The position numbers and the translations under genes are program-made. From contig NC_088913.1 of NCBI RefSeq assembly GCF_963576675.1, forward strand, positions 25,623,001-25,687,000: a stretch of 64,000 nucleotides of DNA, written 5' to 3'. Of the stretch, positions 32,845 to 44,716 are shown in pieces. The notes below the pieces were generated by a model. It saw only the letters and a list, made by a program, of their open reading frames with translations. It had not been told where the DNA came from and ran no database searches. The DNA is from Euphorbia lathyris. Lineage: Eukaryota > Streptophyta > Magnoliopsida > Malpighiales > Euphorbiaceae. Each line of letters starts with the position of its first letter. The stretch's first letter is position 1.

Positions 32845-33190
32845 CCATCTAGCACAACCTTATAACAACTGAAATAGCCTAAGACTGAGTTTTGCAAGCA
32901 ATCTATTGATTCGTTTCAATCCCAGAAATCTAAAGATCCACAAACTCATTGATTCCATGAATATCAAGAACATACAAAGAAAATAGAAGATTCAGTTGCA
33001 TCATCTAGCAAAACCTTACAACAACTGAAGTAGCCTAAGATTGAGTTTTGCAAGCAATCTATTGATTCGTTTCAATCCCAGAAATCTAAAGATCCACAAA
33101 CTTATTGATTCCATGAATACCAAGAACATACAAAGAAAATAGAAGATTCAGTTGCATCATCTAGCAAAACCTTATAACAACTGAACGGGA
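32845..33190. repeat. 156-bp tandem duplication (~2.2 copies)
   Basis: 'gcaagcaatctattgattcg' starts at 32894 and 33050, and 'tcatctagcaaaacctta' at 33001 and 33157, both 156 bp apart. The copies are nearly identical and non-coding. They lie downstream of the F-box gene. Confidence 0.85.
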
Positions 33191-33538
33191 AATTCTACTA
33201 TTTACCAATAGAAACATTACAATTGTGCATTTTCTTTATTTATACCAATTATCTCCTAATAAAGCAGAGAAAATCCTCTTTGAATTGTTATTTAATCTCA
33301 AAATACCGCAAAAATCTCCTTACAAAAGAGTTCAACCTTATTTATAACTAGGGAAACAAAAGAAATAACTAAGAGACGGGAATAAGCTTACTAATGAAAA
33401 ACGATAAATAAACTGAAGTTAAGAAATGATAATGCAGGAGATCAATTTTGGACAGACGAAATGTCCTTGGCTATTTCTTCATAAAGCTTTCAATTATTTC
33501 CTCCAATGCATCAACATGAATCACAGTTGCAAGAATCA

Positions 33539-34690
33539 TCAAATGGTAGGTATGATCCAAGCTCTTTCATAACATGTACTATCCTCAAAATTTCTGTCAT
33601 CAACATAAAATTTATGATGATATTCGATTTTTCTGGTACTAAAGGAAAAAGGATAATAATATGATGGTGATCCACGAAAGCCAAAGAATGCATAGTTAGC
33701 CACATTACTTAATTTACCAACTGCATCAACTAAATAGGATGAACCATCACAAGCAATAAACAATACCCGATTTCCCAAACTTGGCTGCTCCACCCATTGC
33801 TTCTCTTCCATATCATACTTGAAAACATCCCATGCATCAATCTCTCCTATCCAACGAACAAGATAAAGCTCTTTGTTGTTATAAACAACCGGAAATAGGT
33901 CCTGTTCCCATACGGGACGAGGCTCCACTTTGATTCCATTACTCTCCAAAAACCCTTTTTCATTCTTTATCAATTTCCATTCCTGAGTTTGAACATCAAA
34001 GGTACCCACATGGCTATTTAAGATAGGCTCGCTATACACATTGGGGGCATTGGCACGTAACAATACTACATATAACAACCCATTTACGCATTCATCAGAA
34101 ATCCTAACATATGGGATGCTCAATTTGATTTCAAAGATTTTCCACTCCTTATCCCCAACTCTGCAGGTGCGAATTTCTATTCTTTGGGATTCGGAATAAT
34201 AAAAAAGGGCAAAGAAAACACAATCTGGCAATGTAGGATTAGAGGAAAATGTGCAATCTTCAGGATGAGCATCACTATTCAAAGTTGGCAGTTTCACCAA
34301 CTTGCAGGTAAAGGGGCAATAAAGGAAAAAAATGAACAACTTCCTTTCATGTGCCATCATGAGGATCCAACCAAATTTTGAAGCACAAACTGTAGCACCA
34401 TATAAGCGTTCTCCAGATTCAATTACATAACTTCTCTTAGAAGACTCATCTGTTAGTTTAACTTGGCAACCAGCTCTATCAATAATTTTATGTCTAAGCA
34501 ACCATGGAAACTCACCTTGATAAGGAATTTTAGTCATCTGTTGTAACCATTTTTTGCAAACTCTGCTTGCGCGGATTCGATCTATCCATTCGAGCTTTTC
34601 AAGAATCAGAAAAAGGATATCATCATGAACTTCTGCAAATGGCTGATTTTGCGTTTCGGATCTACCATTCTTTAAATCTCCTAAATGCAT
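33539..34690 (-). CDS. F-box protein with DUF295-type beta-propeller domain
   Basis: One coding exon of 383 codons. An ATG at 34720 is possible, but the one at 34690 directly follows a good splice acceptor (ctgtccatccag). A matching donor (TTTCAAG|GTATG, 34853) defines a 162-bp 5'UTR intron, so the second start (MHLGDLKNG) is preferred. An F-box lies at about residues 18-55 (VHDDILFLILEKLEWIDRIRASRVCKKW, given here in part as VHDDILFLILEKLEW). The rest is the DUF295/KIB-type domain with W-rich propeller strands (KEWKIFEIKLSIPY, DAWDVFKYDMEEKQW). Such proteins are SCF E3 ligase adaptors; the substrate is unknown. The frame is intact, and a relic of a paralogue lies downstream. Confidence 0.85.
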   Translation of the reverse strand: MHLGDLKNGRSETQNQPFAEVHDDILFLILEKLEWIDRIRASRVCKKWLQQMTKIPYQGEFPWLLRHKIIDRAGCQVKLTDESSKRSYVIESGERLYGATVCASKFGWILMMAHERKLFIFFLYCPFTCKLVKLPTLNSDAHPEDCTFSSNPTLPDCVFFALFYYSESQRIEIRTCRVGDKEWKIFEIKLSIPYVRISDECVNGLLYVVLLRANAPNVYSEPILNSHVGTFDVQTQEWKLIKNEKGFLESNGIKVEPRPVWEQDLFPVVYNNKELYLVRWIGEIDAWDVFKYDMEEKQWVEQPSLGNRVLFIACDGSSYLVDAVGKLSNVANYAFFGFRGSPSYYYPFSFSTRKIEYHHKFYVDDRNFEDSTCYERAWIIPTI

Positions 34691-34691
34691 T

Positions 34692-34853
34692 CTGGATGGA
34701 CAGTTACAACAAAAAATCAAATGAAGGACCGAAAGAAAAATTGTTAAAAAAGTCCAATTTAGAGAGAAGAAATAGAAAAATTAAGACACTGGACATGAAA
34801 GAAGAAGCAAAAAATTAGCAGAAGAGATAAAAGAGCGGGTGAAACTTTCATAC
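34692..34853 (-). other. Probable 5'UTR intron of the F-box gene
   Basis: Donor GTATGA and acceptor ..CATCCAG on the minus strand, with the acceptor one base before the ATG. Inferred from splice signals only. Confidence 0.5.
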
Positions 34854-35340
34854 CTTGAAATCAAATAGTTTCAGAGCAGAGAAATATGAAAATGGTTGAA
34901 TCGAATCACTGATTTACTATGTAGGAATCGTTTTCCAATTAGGGCACTGCTCCTTGAAACGCGTTTCCGAAACGCGTTTGAAATTTGGAAATACTCTACA
35001 AATGAGTTAACTCGGTGTAATTTCTTAAGTGACTCACTTACGTACTGATTCACTTCAATCAACCTTTGGTTTCTGAGAAAGTTAAGGTTTGGGATTAAAC
35101 CTCAATTTGGAGCTACAAGTAAAGATTATTACATGATTGGTTACAGTTGAAATTTATTTTCATCAAAGGGGCTGTTTTTTAACTATGGTTAAATGTTGTA
35201 TTTTTTTAAATTTTTTTAAGGAACTAGTGGACAGGAATGGATTCCAATTAAAAAAAAGTTTTATAAAATAATTATAAAGAAAAAAATTAATTTATTATTT
35301 TATAAAAATAAAATTATATATTATAATTGATGGGTAAAGG

Positions 35341-35433
35341 CTATGCTTACTTTGTTTTTGACAAAGTAAACCTTACTTTGTATGTTTTCACCATTGGATT
35401 AATGGTACTTTGTAAAAAACAAAGTAACCATAG
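35341..35433. mobile_element. Small foldback MITE (93 bp)
   Basis: The ends ctatgcttactttgt.. and ..acaaagtaaccatag form a roughly 28-bp imperfect inverted repeat. The element sits in AT-rich spacer. A related half-copy in reverse orientation lies at about 45488-45545. Confidence 0.6.
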
Positions 35434-36784
35434 AAGGCACCTATAATGATGTTATTGAATTTTTATTTTATAAAAGTTTAATTAAAATTAAAATTTAATT
35501 TTGTTTGGAAACGTTATAATTAAATTTGTATTTTGCTCGAAACGTTACGGTTAAATATTTAATACATTATTAACAAAAAATATATTTAATACATTAATAA
35601 CAGAGTAAAATTTCTACCAAACAAAAAATAACAGAGTAAAATATTTTAGACATTTTCAAAGAAATTGTGATTAATTTACATGTAACAGGTTTAGTTTTTT
35701 GTAACTGTCTAAAATATTTAACTATATTATTAATATAGTTATGAAAAAAAATATATGAAACTGATTCAATTTATCGACAAACTGGTTTAGAAGGTCTGAC
35801 GTGGCTAAATAATAGTCAAACAAATTTTGTTCAAAATTTCGGTAGCGTATGGTTAAAATTGATCTTCCTTGAAAATGTTAGTGCTAAATTTGCACAATTT
35901 CATACGTTAGGGCTAAATCTGCACTTCGCTTAAAATGTTACGGTTAAATATTTAGGACATGTTTGGTTCAGCTATTAGCTAATAGATATTGCGGTTGATG
36001 TTAGTTGTTTGCAGTTACAGTAAGCTGTTAGCTGTTTAATTACTAGTGTTTGGTAAAATTATATTGAACTGTTGTTGTTTGGATTTAAAATGTCTAAAAT
36101 GGACATATTTTAGATTAATCAACGATGAAATTATAAAAGGGAAAATGTGAAAAAATGTTCATAACGTTTACAATTAGGAATAATTTTACTCTTAACGTCT
36201 AAAATGATGCAATTTTACCCGTAATGCTGGTAGCGAAAATGTACCCTGAGGTTCATTCTGTTAGCAAACACAGACCAAATTGATTAACGATGTTAAAAAA
36301 ACTAAAAAAAATAAAATAAAAATACTAACGACCTAGAGCCTCTAAACTACAAGAGCTGCTAACTGTATTTTATAAAAAAGTTAAATCTCGGTCTGTTTTG
36401 TATTTTACTCTAACAATAATATAGTTGCTATCTGCTTCGTCTTTTCTGTAAATTATCCTAAAAGTTTTCGATTTTATTTGGTTTTTCTTGGTTCAGTCAA
36501 AAGTTAATTTTAATTTATAAAAAAAAAATTAAAGCGGACTAGAACTTTTAAAATACTGGAGCTGCCCCTTCACACGAATAATTTGATACCATTATATTTT
36601 AGAATTTAAACGAGATAAATAATTCAAAAAATACACGAATAATGTAAATTTTATAACCTTACCCATCAGAAGACTGAATAAAACAGATATATACTATATG
36701 CTAAAAAATATATAATTCATACATATATATAATATAAACATAATGTTTAATATAAAATAAAAGCTAAAAGTATTATATATTATA
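35434..36784. other. AT-rich spacer with MITE relics
   Basis: No gene. About 35955-36070 looks like a truncated 'gtttggttcagctattagc' MITE end. About 36140-36250 is similar to 40790-40900 ('taattttactcttaacgtc', 'gcaattttaccc'), so it is an old dispersed repeat. Confidence 0.5.
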
Positions 36785-37297
36785 GGCTTAATACATCATT
36801 TGCCCCCTGAACTTGTCCAAAAAGCTTGATTGGCCCCCTGAACTTTCAAAGTGTTCCGATAGCCCCCTGAACTTGCAAAAAATATCCAGTTAGCCCCTTA
36901 AACTTGCGTAAAACGTAATCAATTGATCACTTGATCGTAAAAAAGTAAGTTAAATGCGGAAGATGTATTCCACGAGTCTTATAAAAAGTAAAACGACCAA
37001 AATCGGAATATACGATTCTAATATTAGAGAAGACAAATTGTATAGTTGAGTATGCAATAACTTCCTTTTTAATCTATTTTTTAATTATGCAATAACATTC
37101 TAAGATACGTGGAATACATCTTCCGCATTTAACTTACTTTTTTACGACCGAGTGATCAATTGATTACGTTTTATGCAAGTTCTGGGGGCTAACTGAATAT
37201 TTTTTGCAAGTTCAGGGGGCTATCGGAACACTTTGAAAGTTCAGGAGGCCAATCAAGCTTTTTGGACAAGTTCGGGGGGCAAATGATGTATTAAGCC
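36785..37297. mobile_element. MULE-like MITE with ~200-bp inverted repeats
   Basis: 513 bp. The two arms are nearly complementary over about 200 bp each (ggcttaatacatcatttgcc at the left, its complement at the right). The 9-bp duplication tatattata is exact (36776-36784, 37298-37306). A transcript across it would be an almost perfect long hairpin. Confidence 0.88.
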
Positions 37298-37306
37298 TAT
37301 ATTATA

Positions 37307-37868
37307 ATTTTGCTTTTATGTATTATTATCTCTTTCTTTAAGGAAAGAGAGTTGGCGATGGCATCATGCCACTGCCAACTGCTTTTACTCCGTTACGGCG
37401 CCTGCACCGTCGTAATGGATAAAATAAAATACCTTTTTATCCATTCCGGTGGATAAAGTACTGTAATGGACCACTTTTTTAACCAAAGTTTAAAAACAGC
37501 TCCTTTTAAACAAATAATTTTTAACTATACTTAAATAAAGAATTATTTTTAAAATTGACACCATCTATGAGTTTAATCCTAAGGTTTGTTTGGTTTGGTG
37601 TTATTGTTAGGGGTTGTTCGTGATAAGCACCGATGTTAGGGGTTGTTTCGAAATTTTAATAAACATTTTTCTTTTCTTCTCTTGTTTAGAATTAAAAAGA
37701 AAAAAACAATTTTGAAAAATGGAAATAAATGGACGCCAAATCCATTATTGAACCCTTGAATTTTTACGGGTTTGAAAATTGAACTTATGATCATTTATTT
37801 TTTCAGATTAAACCTTTTACTTTTATTTTTATATATATTGAACTCATCATTAATAACTCTATTACCTA
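37307..37868. other. AT-rich spacer; left half of a dispersed repeat
   Basis: No gene. About 37770-37868 is the left half of a repeat whose uninterrupted copy lies at 41455-41650. The match ends exactly at 'ctattacctaag', where the MITE cluster begins. Confidence 0.6.
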
Positions 37869-40118
37869 AGAGCATCTCCAATAATCTGTTAAATTGGCTC
37901 TTAAGTTAAAATTTGAGGAGGGAGAATAAAAAATCAGCTCCAACAGCCTCCTAGTAGCTCCTCAAATCACTAAGAGCCTCTTCATCCTCTCTATTAGAGC
38001 ATCTCCAACAGCCTCTTAAGTTGGCTCTTAAGTTAAAATTTGAAGAGGGAGAATGAAAATTCATCTCCAACAATCTCTTAGTGGCTCCTCAAATCACTAA
38101 GAGCCTCCTCATCCTCTCTATTAATAGAGAGCCTCTCTCCACCTCTTAGTGCCACCTAACTTTATTTTTTATTAATAATTTATTATTGATTGTCTCTCTC
38201 CTCACACAATTGGTAATGTAACAATAAAGAATAATTTTAATAATAAAATAAGGCCTAATGCATATCCAGCCCCCTAAAGTTGTCCGTTTTGTTCATTTAA
38301 CCCTCTCACCTTACGGGACAACCCTTTAACCCCCTAAACTCCAAAAAACGCTACTTTTAACCCCATATCGTCCAACGTGGCATTGACCTAGTCAACGTTT
38401 GTGTCTCAAACATAGGAGGCGCGTGGGAGGATTTTGTTCTTGCCTCCAACGGTAAAAAAAATGCATACCCATCCCCCTAAAGTTGTCCATTTTGTTCATT
38501 TAACCCCCTCACCTCACGGGACAACCCTTTAACCCCCTAAACTCTAAAAAAACTCCTAGTTCCAACTTAAGTACGGGCATTGGAGATAAAGAAGATTTAA
38601 TTGATGTCTTTCTAATTTTTAATTGGTGTTTTTTTTTGGTCTCAATCCACGTTGGAATTGAAAAAAAATGCTTTAACTTTGTATGAATTATGACCACAGT
38701 GTATATATATACAGTGGAAGGCAATACAAAGGAAGAGTTAAAATCTGATTTGACATAAAGTATAGAATACAGTGGAAGAGAATGATATTTATAGCAATTT
38801 TTCAATATTAAGGACTTTCAAAAGAAGAAAGTAGGAAAGAAAAGAGCAATTATATCAAAAAAAGAAAGTAGGAAAGTTTATTTCATCATATTAAAAAAAT
38901 GTAGCCATTATACAATATAATGCATACAAGAAAGGTAGCTATTACACAAGATAATGCATACACAAGATAAGAACAACAGCAAACAAGAAAGGTAGCCATT
39001 ACACAATATAATGCATACAAGAAAGGTAGCTCTTGCTCGCCGAGCAGAAGTCCTAATTCGCTTGGTCGATGCCCTGAGTGCCTGATGAAGTGGGGAAATC
39101 AATTTCCCCAAGGTGCTCGCCGAGCACACCCATTCTTGCTCGCCGAGTATGTGAGGGAATATCCCGTTACACACGTGTCACGCGCGTGATACACACGGAC
39201 AATATTATATCTCGGCAGTCTAAAATATGGGGTTAAAAGTAGCATTTTTTTGGAGTTTAAGGGGTTAAAGGGTTGTCCCGTGAGGTGAGGGGGTTAAATG
39301 AACAAAATGGACAACTTTAGGGGGCTGGGTATGCATTAGGCCAATAAAATAATAAATAAGGAGTGAATATAAGGAGCATTGTTGGAGATGATATATCTTA
39401 GTCACTCTTAAATCATTAAGAGTCAATTATTTATATTATTTCTAGAGAGCTCACTAAGAGTCTCTTGGAGATGCTCTTAATAGAGAGCATCTCTTCACAT
39501 CTTAGTGCCTCCTAACTTCATTTTTTATTAATAATTTATTATTGATGAGCCTCTCTTCTCACACTATTGGTAATGTAACAATTATTTATTAATTTTAATA
39601 ATAAAATAATAAATAAGGAGTGAATATAAAGAGCATTGTTGGAGATGATATATCTTAGCCCCTCTTAAATCACTAAGAGTCAATTGTTTATATTATTTTT
39701 AGAGAGCTCACTAGGAGTCTCTTGGAGATGCTCTAAGAGCATCTCCAACAGCCTCTTAAATTGGCTCTTAAGTTAAAATTTGAGGAGGAAGAGTAAAAAA
39801 TCAACTCCAACAACCTCTTAGTGCCTCCTCAAATCACTAAGAGCCTCTTCATCCTCCCTATTAATAGAGAGTCTCTCTCCACCTCTTAGTGCCTCCTTAT
39901 TTTATTTTTTTATTAACAATTTTTTATTGAAGATTCTCTCTCTCTCCTTTCACTATTGGTTAATATAACAATATTTAATAACTTTAATGATAAAATGATA
40001 AATAGAGAATGAATATAAGGAGCATTGTTGGAGATGATATGTATTAGTCACTCTTAAATCACTAAGAGTCAATTATTTATGTTATTTTTAGAGAGTGAAC
40101 TAAGAGTCTCTTGGATAT
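37869..40118. repeat. Tandem cluster of 'agagcatctccaac' MITEs
   Basis: At least four copies of one family stand head to tail: 37869-38004 (5' part only), 38005-39479 (contains the nested element at 38252), about 39480-39735, and about 39736-40118 (right end lost). Ends read agagcatctccaac on the left and ggagatgctct on the right. The ends and T/A-rich junctions (taa) fit Tourist/PIF-Harbinger-like MITEs, but I did not prove a 3-bp duplication for each copy. Confidence 0.65.
38252..39342. mobile_element. MULE-like non-autonomous element nested in a MITE
   Basis: 1,091 bp with inverted repeats of about 115 bp (ggcctaatgcatatccagcc at the left). The 10-bp duplication aataaaataa is exact (38242-38251 and 39343-39352). 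A second direct copy of the terminal repeat lies inside at about 38460-38555. The interior has a GC-rich stretch with 'gctcgccgagca' repeats and an A-rich tandem segment (38900-39030). No transposase is encoded. Confidence 0.85.
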
Positions 40119-40155
40119 CACTCTTAAATCACTAAGAGTCAATTATTTATGTTAC

Positions 40156-40606
40156 ACAAGCTCTCAGTGTTTACCCATAACTTGGGGACGGGCTCCTCCT
40201 TTTCTGCGGAGCTCTGGGGTATCTTGTCAGGTATTAAACTCGCCATTCGCATGGGTGTTAAAAAGCTCTCGGTGGAATCTGATAATCTGGAGGCTATTAA
40301 CAGGATTTCAGATAGCCAGGCTGTTTGTCTGAAGAGCCAGAATCTCATCAAAGCTATTTTGAGGTTTCGTCCTGCCTTTGAGTATCTTAATTTCTCCCAT
40401 ATTTTTAGGGAGCAAAACCGCGTGGCGGATCGCTTAGCAGCTGCTGGGCATGGGAGAATGTTAGGTGTTTCTACCCTCTCTGTTCCTCCTTCTTTTCTTT
40501 TGCCTTCTCTCTAGGATAGGATTGAGGTCAGCCTTCCTAGACTGATCCCGGTGTAGGTTTTTTGTTGGTTTTGTTTTTTTTCCTTTCCTTTCTTACCAAA
40601 AAAAAA
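40156..40606 (+). mobile_element. 5'-truncated L1 LINE: RNase H end and tail
   Basis: The plus strand encodes the distal RNase H (FSAELWGILSGIKLAIRMGV, then LSVESDNLEAINRI and FREQNRVADRLAAAGH) up to a stop at 40512-40514, a T-rich 3' UTR ending 'cctttcttacc' and a poly(A) of about 13. The 5' junction lies just after a repeated stretch of MITE sequence, so no clean target duplication is seen. Same L1 family type as the tail at 7.67 kb. Confidence 0.82.
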
Positions 40607-41790
40607 AAAAGATCATAGACTTAATAAAAAAAAGTTATAAAATTCAAGATTTGAATAACTCTTTTTATAAAATTAGGGACTTATTATTATTAATAATAAT
40701 ATAATAATAAAAAAAGCATAAATTTGAGAGACTATTATAAGTTATGAAGGTTTTTTAAAGTAATGTAAGGGATAAAATGAAAAAATACCCTTAACGTTTA
40801 TATTCAGGAGTAATTTTATCCTAATGTTTAAAATAGTGCAATTTTACCCATAATATTGGCGATCAAAAGCAATTTTACACCTAAAGTTGTCAAGTTGGGT
40901 GAAATTGAGAAATAATTCATCAGACTATCTTCTTGTTCATGAATCTTATCATCTACGCTTCACATGCGCCTCATTTTATCACTCATTAGTAACAGGCAAA
41001 TTACATACGAGGTGTACAACCTTTACTCTTTGTAAAACTTTGGTGTACAATATTTAATTTTGCCCATAAAACTGTACAATCTTTTCGTAATCTCCCACTA
41101 AAGTGTACAACCGGTAATTGTGACCGGTCAACCCAAAGTCAACGCATCACATTAGCAATTTGACATCTTTAAAAGTCAAAAATTGACCCACATAATATGA
41201 AATTACTTTTATACCCTTTATCACATCCATCCTTTTTTCTCTCATTCATTTATGCTTTGCATCTCTCTCTAACTCTTCATTTTTCTCTCTACAACCAGTT
41301 GCATCCTCACTCCTCTTACCATCTTTCCCTTTCTCTCTCTAACTCCTATCTCTCTACCTTAATTAACACAAATGATACAATATGAAGGAGTAAATTTCAT
41401 CAATGGTGTACGACTTTTACCTCTTTGGTGTACAACCTTTAATTTGTCTCATTAATATGATCATTTATTTTTTCAGACTATTAATTTTTATACATACTGA
41501 GTTCATCATTAACAACTCTATTACCTAAGCCGTTACCTTAGTTCGAAATGTGCAAAAGTCAAAGATCAGAGGCTTAATAGAGGAAATTATAAAGTTCAAG
41601 GGTTGAATATGTTTTTTTTATAAAATTAGGGACTTAAATATAATATTAATAACGAGCTCTTGTCCTGTTGACAAGTTTTTTTCTCTTGTCCTGTTGACAA
41701 GTTTTAGACCAATTGCGTTCTATCAAAATTAATTCATTCTCGCTTGAATATCTGTATCATACAAGATCTCGTTTCCCTTTTTTTGTCAAC
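40607..41790. other. AT-rich repeat relics
   Basis: No gene. 40607-40700 is the right half of the repeat that is whole at 41455-41650. 'ggtgtacaacctttac' type ends occur at about 41000 and again in direct orientation at about 41410, suggesting pieces of a related element. 'ctcttgtcctgttgacaag' is tandemly duplicated at about 41656-41703. Confidence 0.5.
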
Positions 41791-43010
41791 CATGACATCT
41801 ACTAGTAAGGAAAGTATGGAACGATCCTATGCAAATCCGAGTTTGGAAGATGAGGAAGGAGGCAGTATCATAGTGGCAGAAGAAGATCTGTGCTCTATCC
41901 AGATGGATCCACGGTGGTGATTGGTGGGCCGATTCTTGGGAGATAAACTAGTAGATTTTCAAACCATGAGAGACCTCTTGGCTACGATCTGGAAACTAGG
42001 CAAATACACTTATATCAAATCTATAAATTCCAATCTTTTCCTATTTCAATTCTTCCACGAAGTCGATATGAGAAGGATCTCCGAGAGTGGACTATGGTCG
42101 TTTGATAACAAACTTTTTCTCCTTAAAAGATTAACTCAATATGATATTCCAACTGACATACCCTTATTTCATTTAGATATCTGGGTACAAGTATACAATT
42201 TTCCAAACAGATTTATGTCTGAAAGGGTAGCGACTGCGATTAGGAATTATTTGGGTTATTTCATAAGTTTTGATCCTAATAATTTTCAAGCATCTAGAGA
42301 GAAATGAGGTTGAGAGTTTCCTTAGATGTTCACAAACCTTTGAAGAGAAAGATGATATTGAAGAAAGGCACAGAAAAAGGTCTATGGGTTGATTTTAAAT
42401 ATGAACGTATTAAACGTTTTTGTTTTGTGTACAGTTATCTCGATCACACTAAAATTTATCGTCCCAAAGTTTATGATACGATTAGTGTGGTAGTGTCACG
42501 GCCCTATAGATCGTTTATACTGGCTCAACCTGGGCGACAAGTTTCAATAAAGAAGCACGATGGTTGGTGACAGACGCTAGTTTCAAAATAGGCGACGATT
42601 CAGCTCTGGCAGGGGCAGTACATGAAAATCTCACAAAACAGTCACAAATGGAAACTGGAGGGCCAACAGTCAAACAAGCTACAAATCAGGGAGTGATTTT
42701 AGGGAATAATGATATGGTAATAGATGAAATTAGTGATAAGTTACAAGAGAAGGAACAAGTGGGCTCACTAATTCAAAATGAACTGGTTATATCACTGATC
42801 CTAAAAGGAGAAAAATTGATGGGCTAGGGGGAGTTGAGCGCAGTATTATAAACAAAAATGACTCTAACCCAAACTAAAAAAACGAGCCTCCGGCAGGCCT
42901 ATTCCAATGCTGACAATGTTTGCTTTGTGATTGAGCCGAGTTGGCTTCGTGATGTAATCACCAATGATTTGCATGTTTAATTAATGTGATGCGAGTATTT
43001 TCTTCAAAAA
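41791..43010 (+). mobile_element. Internally deleted L1: ORF1 joined to L1 3' end
   Basis: The ATG at 41791 opens a DUF4283 ORF1 (RFLGDKLVDFQTMRDLLATI .. HEVDMRRISESGLWSFDNKL .. FHLDIWVQVYNFP). It is broken by TGA near 41919 and a frameshift near 42305, then continues MRLRVSLDVHKPLKRKM and a degenerate knuckle. ORF1 ends at about 42827. Only about 180 bp later comes a typical plant L1 tail ('gatttgcatgtttaattaat', 'tattttcttcaaaaaaaaa'). All of ORF2 is missing. Confidence 0.72.
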
Positions 43011-43074
43011 AAAATATATATATTTTTATCTGAATGTTTTGATATATAATTTCACATGTGTTGATATTTTATAG

Positions 43075-43142
43075 GCCTAATGCATATTTACACCCTTAAA
43101 ATTGACAAGTTTTATCTATTAGCACCTTTAACTTTTAAAATA
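43075..43142. repeat. End fragment of the same MITE family, split by the next element
   Basis: 'ggcctaatgcatatttacac' and following match the terminus of the element at 43143, so an older copy was hit by a younger relative. Confidence 0.55.
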
Positions 43143-43791
43143 GACTTAATGCATATTTACGCCCTTAAACTTGGCGAGTTTTGCCTATTAGTACCATGAA
43201 CTCTTAAAATAATATATCACATAAAGGTGGCAATTTTGTGTTTCGTGTCAAAATCGTGTCATCTCATATATATGTTCAATATGGTTTTATATGTTATAAA
43301 TGCTAGAAAAATGATTTTCGTGTCAATCGTGTCGTGTCAATCGAGTTTTCTCTGTAAATCGTGTTTTCGTGTCAGAAATTCACTCCTAATATCACACACC
43401 TATAGTTGACTTTAAAAACCTATCACACACCTAAAGTTGGCTTTAAAAACCTATCATACACCTACAGTTGGTTCATTTAGACCTCTTGCACACAAATCAT
43501 TGATCTGTCATTTTTGACAGATGAGACGTAATACAGAACGAACTCACACGCTTTTCTTTATTCTATAGAACACACATGCCACCTTATATATCAAAGATGG
43601 CAGATCAACGATCTTGTGTGCTGGAGATCTAGATGAGCCAAATATAGGCATGCAATAGATTTTTAAAGCCAACTATATGTGTGTGATAGATTTTTAAAGC
43701 TAACTATAAGTGTGTGATATGTTATTTTAAAAGTTTAGGATGCCAATAGGCAAAATGGACCAAGTTTAAGAGTGTAAATATGCATTAAGCC
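43143..43791. mobile_element. MULE-like MITE, 649 bp
   Basis: The ends gacttaatgcatatttac and gtaaatatgcattaagcc are inverted, and the repeats continue inwards for roughly 60-90 bp. The 9-bp duplication tttaaaata is exact (43134-43142, 43792-43800). Terminal bases resemble the 38252 and 36785 elements (gg/ga-c-t-taatgcat), so these form related families. Confidence 0.8.
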
Positions 43792-43800
43792 TTTAAAATA

Positions 43801-44716
43801 ACATATTATACATCTATAGTTGGCTTTAAGAACATATCACATACCTATATTTGGTTTAAAAACCTATTACACATATAGTTGACTTTAAAACCTATCACAC
43901 ACCTATATTTGGTAAAATGAATAAAGAAGAGTTCTAAAAACTTAGAAAAATGTGTTATTATAGAACATTTTCCTCATTTTTTTTATAGAATTTTTTGTTT
44001 CTAATCTAAATTTTCCGTTCACATACTGACCTCATAAAAATCTATATACGAAGCAAGCGAAGACTTTGAAAAGCTAAAATGCATACACTCAAGCCATCAA
44101 AAAACTAACATGTCAATTGAGAAAATTAATAGATCACTTTAAATAAGTTCAAACGGGTAAGTAAGACATTCTTAAAATATACGAGACAATTGACCATTCT
44201 TAAGTATAAGCGGCAAAAAAAAAAAAAAATATTAAGCCAACAATTAAAATTCCTTTATAATAAGTTTCAAAACAATCACATAAACAATGAAGGATTAAAA
44301 ATATGTCTAATACTTCATAAAAAAAAGTCTAATACATTTCTAGTCCTACCTATTTGTCTAGAAAAGTCAACTAGTCCCTATACTTTAAAAAAATACTATG
44401 CATTTGCTTAAAATAATCTACTAACTCCTTAAGTTCGCGTGATCAATGAACATTGACAAATTTTAGATAAGTTGAAATGTGTGTTACTTTAACTAATTTT
44501 AGATCACCTAAGAAAATTTAAGAGACCAACAAGTCACTTATATAAAAAAAAATTTGGGTTTTAAGAAGTCACAAGTCAAGATACAATGTATTATAGTTAT
44601 TTTTAAATAGGATTGTTAACTTTCATTTGTAAATAATTGAAGCTTTAATTTATTTTCAATAAAAATCATTTCGATAATTTTTCTAACCAAATTTTATTTG
44701 CATGCTTTATGACATG
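43801..44716. other. AT-rich spacer
   Basis: Partial copies of the interior of the preceding MITE at 43801-43915 (cacacctatagttgactttaa motif in tandem). The rest shows no gene or clear repeat. Confidence 0.45.

Noticed and set aside
38908..39174. Minus-strand ORF with repeated hydrophobic Cys-rich segments
   Set aside because: Encoded by short tandem repeats inside a MULE-like MITE; no start context or homologue.
44190..44411. Lys-rich small ORF
   Set aside because: AT-rich spacer with poly(A) runs; composition alone explains the frame.
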